From contig NZ_JAGGPQ010000015.1 in the NCBI RefSeq assembly GCF_018613675.1, positions 79,099-143,098 of the forward strand: a DNA stretch of 64,000 bases. Reading direction: 5' to 3'. The position numbers were made by a program, and so were the translations under genes. Shown here one piece after another: positions 61,956 to 64,000 of the stretch. The notes under the pieces are model-generated. The model did not search any database. It saw nothing but the letters and a program-made list of their open reading frames with translations, and was not told the DNA's origin. This stretch comes from Arthrobacter sp. ISL-85. GTDB taxonomy: Bacteria > Actinomycetota > Actinomycetes > Actinomycetales > Micrococcaceae. The first letter of the stretch is position 1. Each line of letters opens with the position of its first letter.

Positions 61956-63596
61956 TTAGTCTTCCCGGCGGTCTTCATGGCGCTCGACGTCCGCATGGTC
62001 CTCAGCGCCGGCGTCATCGACACCGGCGTTGTCACCAGGCTCGGAACTGAGCTCGTCGTGTTCCACTGAGTCCTGGTCCGATTCGGCGTCGTCGGAGACG
62101 AAGTAGTCGGCGTCCTGGTCGTCGATGCTGCTGTCCTGCGGGGACTTCGCTTCGCTGGCGCGGCCGCTCTCCGCCGCCGCCTCCGTGGAACCTGCTGCGG
62201 GCGTTCCGGCGTCGGAGGCCGTGGAGGCGCGCTCCAGCATCCTGCGGCGTTCCGCCTCTTCCCGGGCTTCCTCCTCCTCGTCCCACCCGAGGTCGATGAT
62301 TTCGGGTTCCTGGTCCTCGCCAAGACCCAGGGCGTTTTCAGCCACTACCGCCTGCCTGCTCCACTTCTGTGACTCGTCTTCGCGTCCCACCGCAGCCAAA
62401 GCGTCGGCGTAGGCACGGAAGAGCCGCGGGCTGTAGGAGAACGCCCGGTTCATGTCCAGCTGGGAGATTTCAAGTTCGGCTACTGCCGCGTCCAGCTGGC
62501 CGAGATCCGTCCGTGCACCAGCCGCTACCATTGCCAGTTCAACCTTGCCGGGAGCGTCAAGGTCCTGGGCTTCCTCCGAGCGTGCCACATCCAGGGCGCG
62601 GTCGGGGCGCCCCAGGCCACGCTCGCAGTCCGCCATGACGGGGAGGTGGACATTGGAACCGCTGATCCGGCGGAAAGTGCGGAACTCCCGCAGTGCCTCA
62701 CCGTAGTGGCCGGCAGCGTAGGCAGTCAGGCCGACGGCTTCACGGACAGAGGCGAGGCGTCCGCCGCGACGGCTGGCAGCAAGAGCGTGTTGGAAGGCAA
62801 GCTCCGGCTCGTCGTCGATGAGCCGGCCGGCCATCACCAGGTGACGGGCCACCCACTCTGCGCTCTTGGGTTCGAGGGTCTTGATCTGGTGCTGCGTGGC
62901 GCGGTCCAGTTCCTTGCCCGTGACGTCCTCATCGATCTCGGGCGAACGTTCCCGGTCCGGCCGGTTGGCGCTCCGGAGGTCGGCGGCGTTCGGGACGCGT
63001 ACAGGACGGTCCTCCTGGCGATCGCGGCCAAAGCCACGGGGACCGGCACCGCCACGGCCGGAGTCGGCGCGGGAGTCACCGCGATCAAAGCTGCGGGGTG
63101 CCCGGTCCGGCCGGTCGCCGAAGGGCTTGCGGTTCTCGCCGGCACCGAAACCGCGACGGTCACCCTCGCCATCACGACGCGGACGATCACCAAACGGCTT
63201 ACGGTCACGGTCACCAAAGGGCCGGCGCTCACCCTCACCGTCACGACGCGGACGGTCACCAAAGGGCCGGCGCTCACCCTCACCGTCACGACGCGGACGA
63301 TCACCAAACGGCTTACGGTCGCGGTCACCGAACGGCTTACGGTCGCGGTCACCGGCGCCGCCACCAAAACCGCGACGGTCACCCTCGCCATCACGACGCG
63401 GACGATCACCAAACGGCTTACGATCGCGGTCACCAAATGGCTTGCGATCACCGCCGCCAGTGGAGTCGCCACGGGAAAAGTTGTTGCCTTCGCGGTCGGA
63501 GCGTGACCGGAAGCCGCGGGGATCCCCGCCGGAATTGTTATTGCCGCGGAACGCGCCGCGGTCGTTGCCGCGGTTGCCGCCGTTGTGCTCGGCCAT
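61956..63596 (-). CDS. TPR-like protein with Arg/Gly/Asp repeat N-terminus and acidic tail (Rv1691 position)
   Basis: 546 residues in three parts. Residues 1-200 are low complexity, rich in Arg, Gly, Asp, Phe: eight [K/R]PFGDR copies (about 52-162) and four PRRDGEG[D/E]RR copies. Residues about 220-420 form a helical TPR-like core (EWVARHLVMAGRLIDDEPEL, AYAAGHYGEALREFRTFRR). The remainder is strongly acidic (GWDEEEEAREEAERRR, then Asp/Glu/Ser rich). ATG with AGGAGG upstream, which settles the start against a longer frame. Gene order with the HAD phosphatase matches Rv1691, a TPR protein without this repeat. RNA or nucleic-acid binding by the RG-rich part is inference. Confidence 0.85.
   Translation of the reverse strand: MAEHNGGNRGNDRGAFRGNNNSGGDPRGFRSRSDREGNNFSRGDSTGGGDRKPFGDRDRKPFGDRPRRDGEGDRRGFGGGAGDRDRKPFGDRDRKPFGDRPRRDGEGERRPFGDRPRRDGEGERRPFGDRDRKPFGDRPRRDGEGDRRGFGAGENRKPFGDRPDRAPRSFDRGDSRADSGRGGAGPRGFGRDRQEDRPVRVPNAADLRSANRPDRERSPEIDEDVTGKELDRATQHQIKTLEPKSAEWVARHLVMAGRLIDDEPELAFQHALAASRRGGRLASVREAVGLTAYAAGHYGEALREFRTFRRISGSNVHLPVMADCERGLGRPDRALDVARSEEAQDLDAPGKVELAMVAAGARTDLGQLDAAVAELEISQLDMNRAFSYSPRLFRAYADALAAVGREDESQKWSRQAVVAENALGLGEDQEPEIIDLGWDEEEEAREEAERRRMLERASTASDAGTPAAGSTEAAAESGRASEAKSPQDSSIDDQDADYFVSDDAESDQDSVEHDELSSEPGDNAGVDDAGAEDHADVERHEDRRED
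63108..63452 (-). repeat. Coding tandem repeats, [K/R]PFGDR and RRDGEG units
   Basis: Imperfect direct repeats in the TPR-protein gene, including near-identical 45-60-bp units around 63180-63300 and 63330-63440. They keep frame and codon use, so copy number could vary by unequal crossover without destroying the gene. Confidence 0.9.
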
Positions 63597-63702
63597 ATGG
63601 ATTCCTCCTGTTGTGAGCCGACCACTGGCGCAACTGCAGCCGCTCGTTTCGTTTCCTACGCAACCCGAAATCAAGCGCTTCGAAGTCCGTACATCTTCAT
63701 CA

Positions 63703-63708
63703 ATTCTA
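63703..63708 (-). promoter_or_regulatory. Possible -10 box upstream of the TPR-protein gene
   Basis: TAGAAT on the minus strand, about 107 bp before the ATG, is the best -10-like hexamer; no matching -35 was found at 16-18 bp. Confidence 0.3.
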
Positions 63709-63781
63709 GTGGAGCCCACAAAACCCCCGGCACAGCCGAAGCCCAGGCGTCGCTGTTCGTGGCGATCCTCACAACGCCGTC

Positions 63782-63852
63782 CGCTCACGTCCTGCCTGTT
63801 CCCACCCGACGCACGCTCACGTCCTGCCTGTTCCCACCCGACGCCCGCTCAC
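63782..63852. repeat. 32-bp intergenic tandem repeat (2.2 copies)
   Basis: Two perfect core copies of a GCTCACGTCCTGCC-starting unit (63783-63812 and 63815-63844) with 32-bp period and a partial third (CGCTCAC at 63846-63852). Not coding-like. Confidence 0.85.
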
Positions 63853-64000
63853 ATTCGGCAGACTTTCTCCGGACGCCCGCTCCCGGTCAGGTGTTCCTGA
63901 TGGGGTTCGATGGGGCGAGCGAAGGTTGGTGCTGCACCCGTCAGAAGTGAGCGGGGGTCCGAGCCATACCCGTCATAGCGGCTCTTCACGGTTCGTGGTG

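Larger units (their letters stand above)
63597..64000. other. 404-bp region without a recognised gene at the right edge
   Basis: Contains the ribosome site and possible promoter of the TPR gene, the 32-bp tandem repeat, and then 148 bp in which no gene, tRNA or hairpin terminator was recognised. A gene may begin just outside the window. Confidence 0.6.

Noticed and set aside
63108..63452. Repeat cluster considered as a CRISPR array
   Set aside because: Units are in-frame coding repeats without unique spacers of constant length, and no cas genes are present.
62646..63506. 286-codon plus-strand frame rich in Thr-Val-Thr repeats opposite the TPR gene
   Set aside because: Its repeats are the complement of the PFGDR/RRDGEG coding repeats; the minus strand has a proper start, ribosome site and folded core.

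Overview
The window is a high-GC, gene-dense actinobacterial chromosome segment. The best fit is a Micrococcaceae member of the Arthrobacter/Pseudarthrobacter type. Pointers are the dcw order with mraZ-rsmH-ftsL-ftsI, a class II DAHP synthase, a PASTA Ser/Thr kinase, a GarA/OdhI-type FHA protein, frequent GTG/TTG starts with 1-14 bp overlaps, and a MurE that lacks the arginine diagnostic of diaminopimelate addition, as expected for L-lysine peptidoglycan. Taxon assignment is inference from protein content. No rRNA, prophage, insertion sequence or CRISPR array was seen; the only RNA gene is one tRNA-Pro(GGG).

Layout. (1) 1-9.6 kb, minus strand: dcw cluster (murD partial, mraY, murF, murE, ftsI, ftsL, rsmH, mraZ) driven by a promoter overlaid with three 10-bp GTGG-type repeats. 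(2) 9.8-25.5 kb: DUF3040 protein, dinB, lipoprotein plus polyprenyl synthetase, an Rv2175c-like DNA-binding protein, LysM lytic transglycosylase, PASTA kinase, aroG, plsC, two tandem esterases with a membrane protein, a ROK glucokinase and a fadD15-type ligase. This follows Mycobacterium tuberculosis Rv2152c-Rv2187 closely. (3) 25.5-30 kb: pyruvate carboxylase and an orphan ParA ATPase. (4) 30-33.2 kb, minus: gcvH-garA-ftsR-bifunctional nuclease-merR (as Rv1826-Rv1830). (5) 33.4-42.5 kb: Fpg/Nei glycosylase, tRNA-Pro, then der-plsC-cmk-tyrA-rluB-scpB-scpA-pldP read from the opposite strand. (6) 42.7-53.5 kb: a catabolic block, dctA with a divergent CitA/DcuS-type two-component system, then the methylcitrate cycle (prpE divergent from gntR-prpD-prpB-prpC) and a MutT protein. 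It lies between pldP and xerD, which are near neighbours in Corynebacterium and Mycobacterium. (7) 53.5-63.6 kb, minus: xerD, ADP-ribose pyrophosphatase, pyrG, recN, nadK, tlyA, a small protein, a HAD phosphatase and an Arg/Gly/Asp-repeat TPR protein (as Rv1691-Rv1701). (8) 63.6-64 kb: non-coding, with a 32-bp tandem repeat.

How it fits together. Most of the window is growth and division machinery: peptidoglycan precursor synthesis, septal PBP, condensin accessory proteins ScpAB, a ParA-like division protein, XerD, and the kinase/GarA/FtsR signalling branch that links cell-wall sensing to central metabolism. The catabolic block adds C4-dicarboxylate uptake under sensor control and propionyl-CoA disposal under a GntR regulator. 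Two identical TGTGTATACA operators sit in the prpE-gntR intergenic region.

The strongest leads are the GntR operator pair, the repeat-rich TPR protein, the promoter/operator overlays at mraZ and fadD, the TAAGG repeats upstream of the second MerR gene, and the block inserted between pldP and xerD. I found no clearly undescribed multi-gene defence or biosynthetic system.
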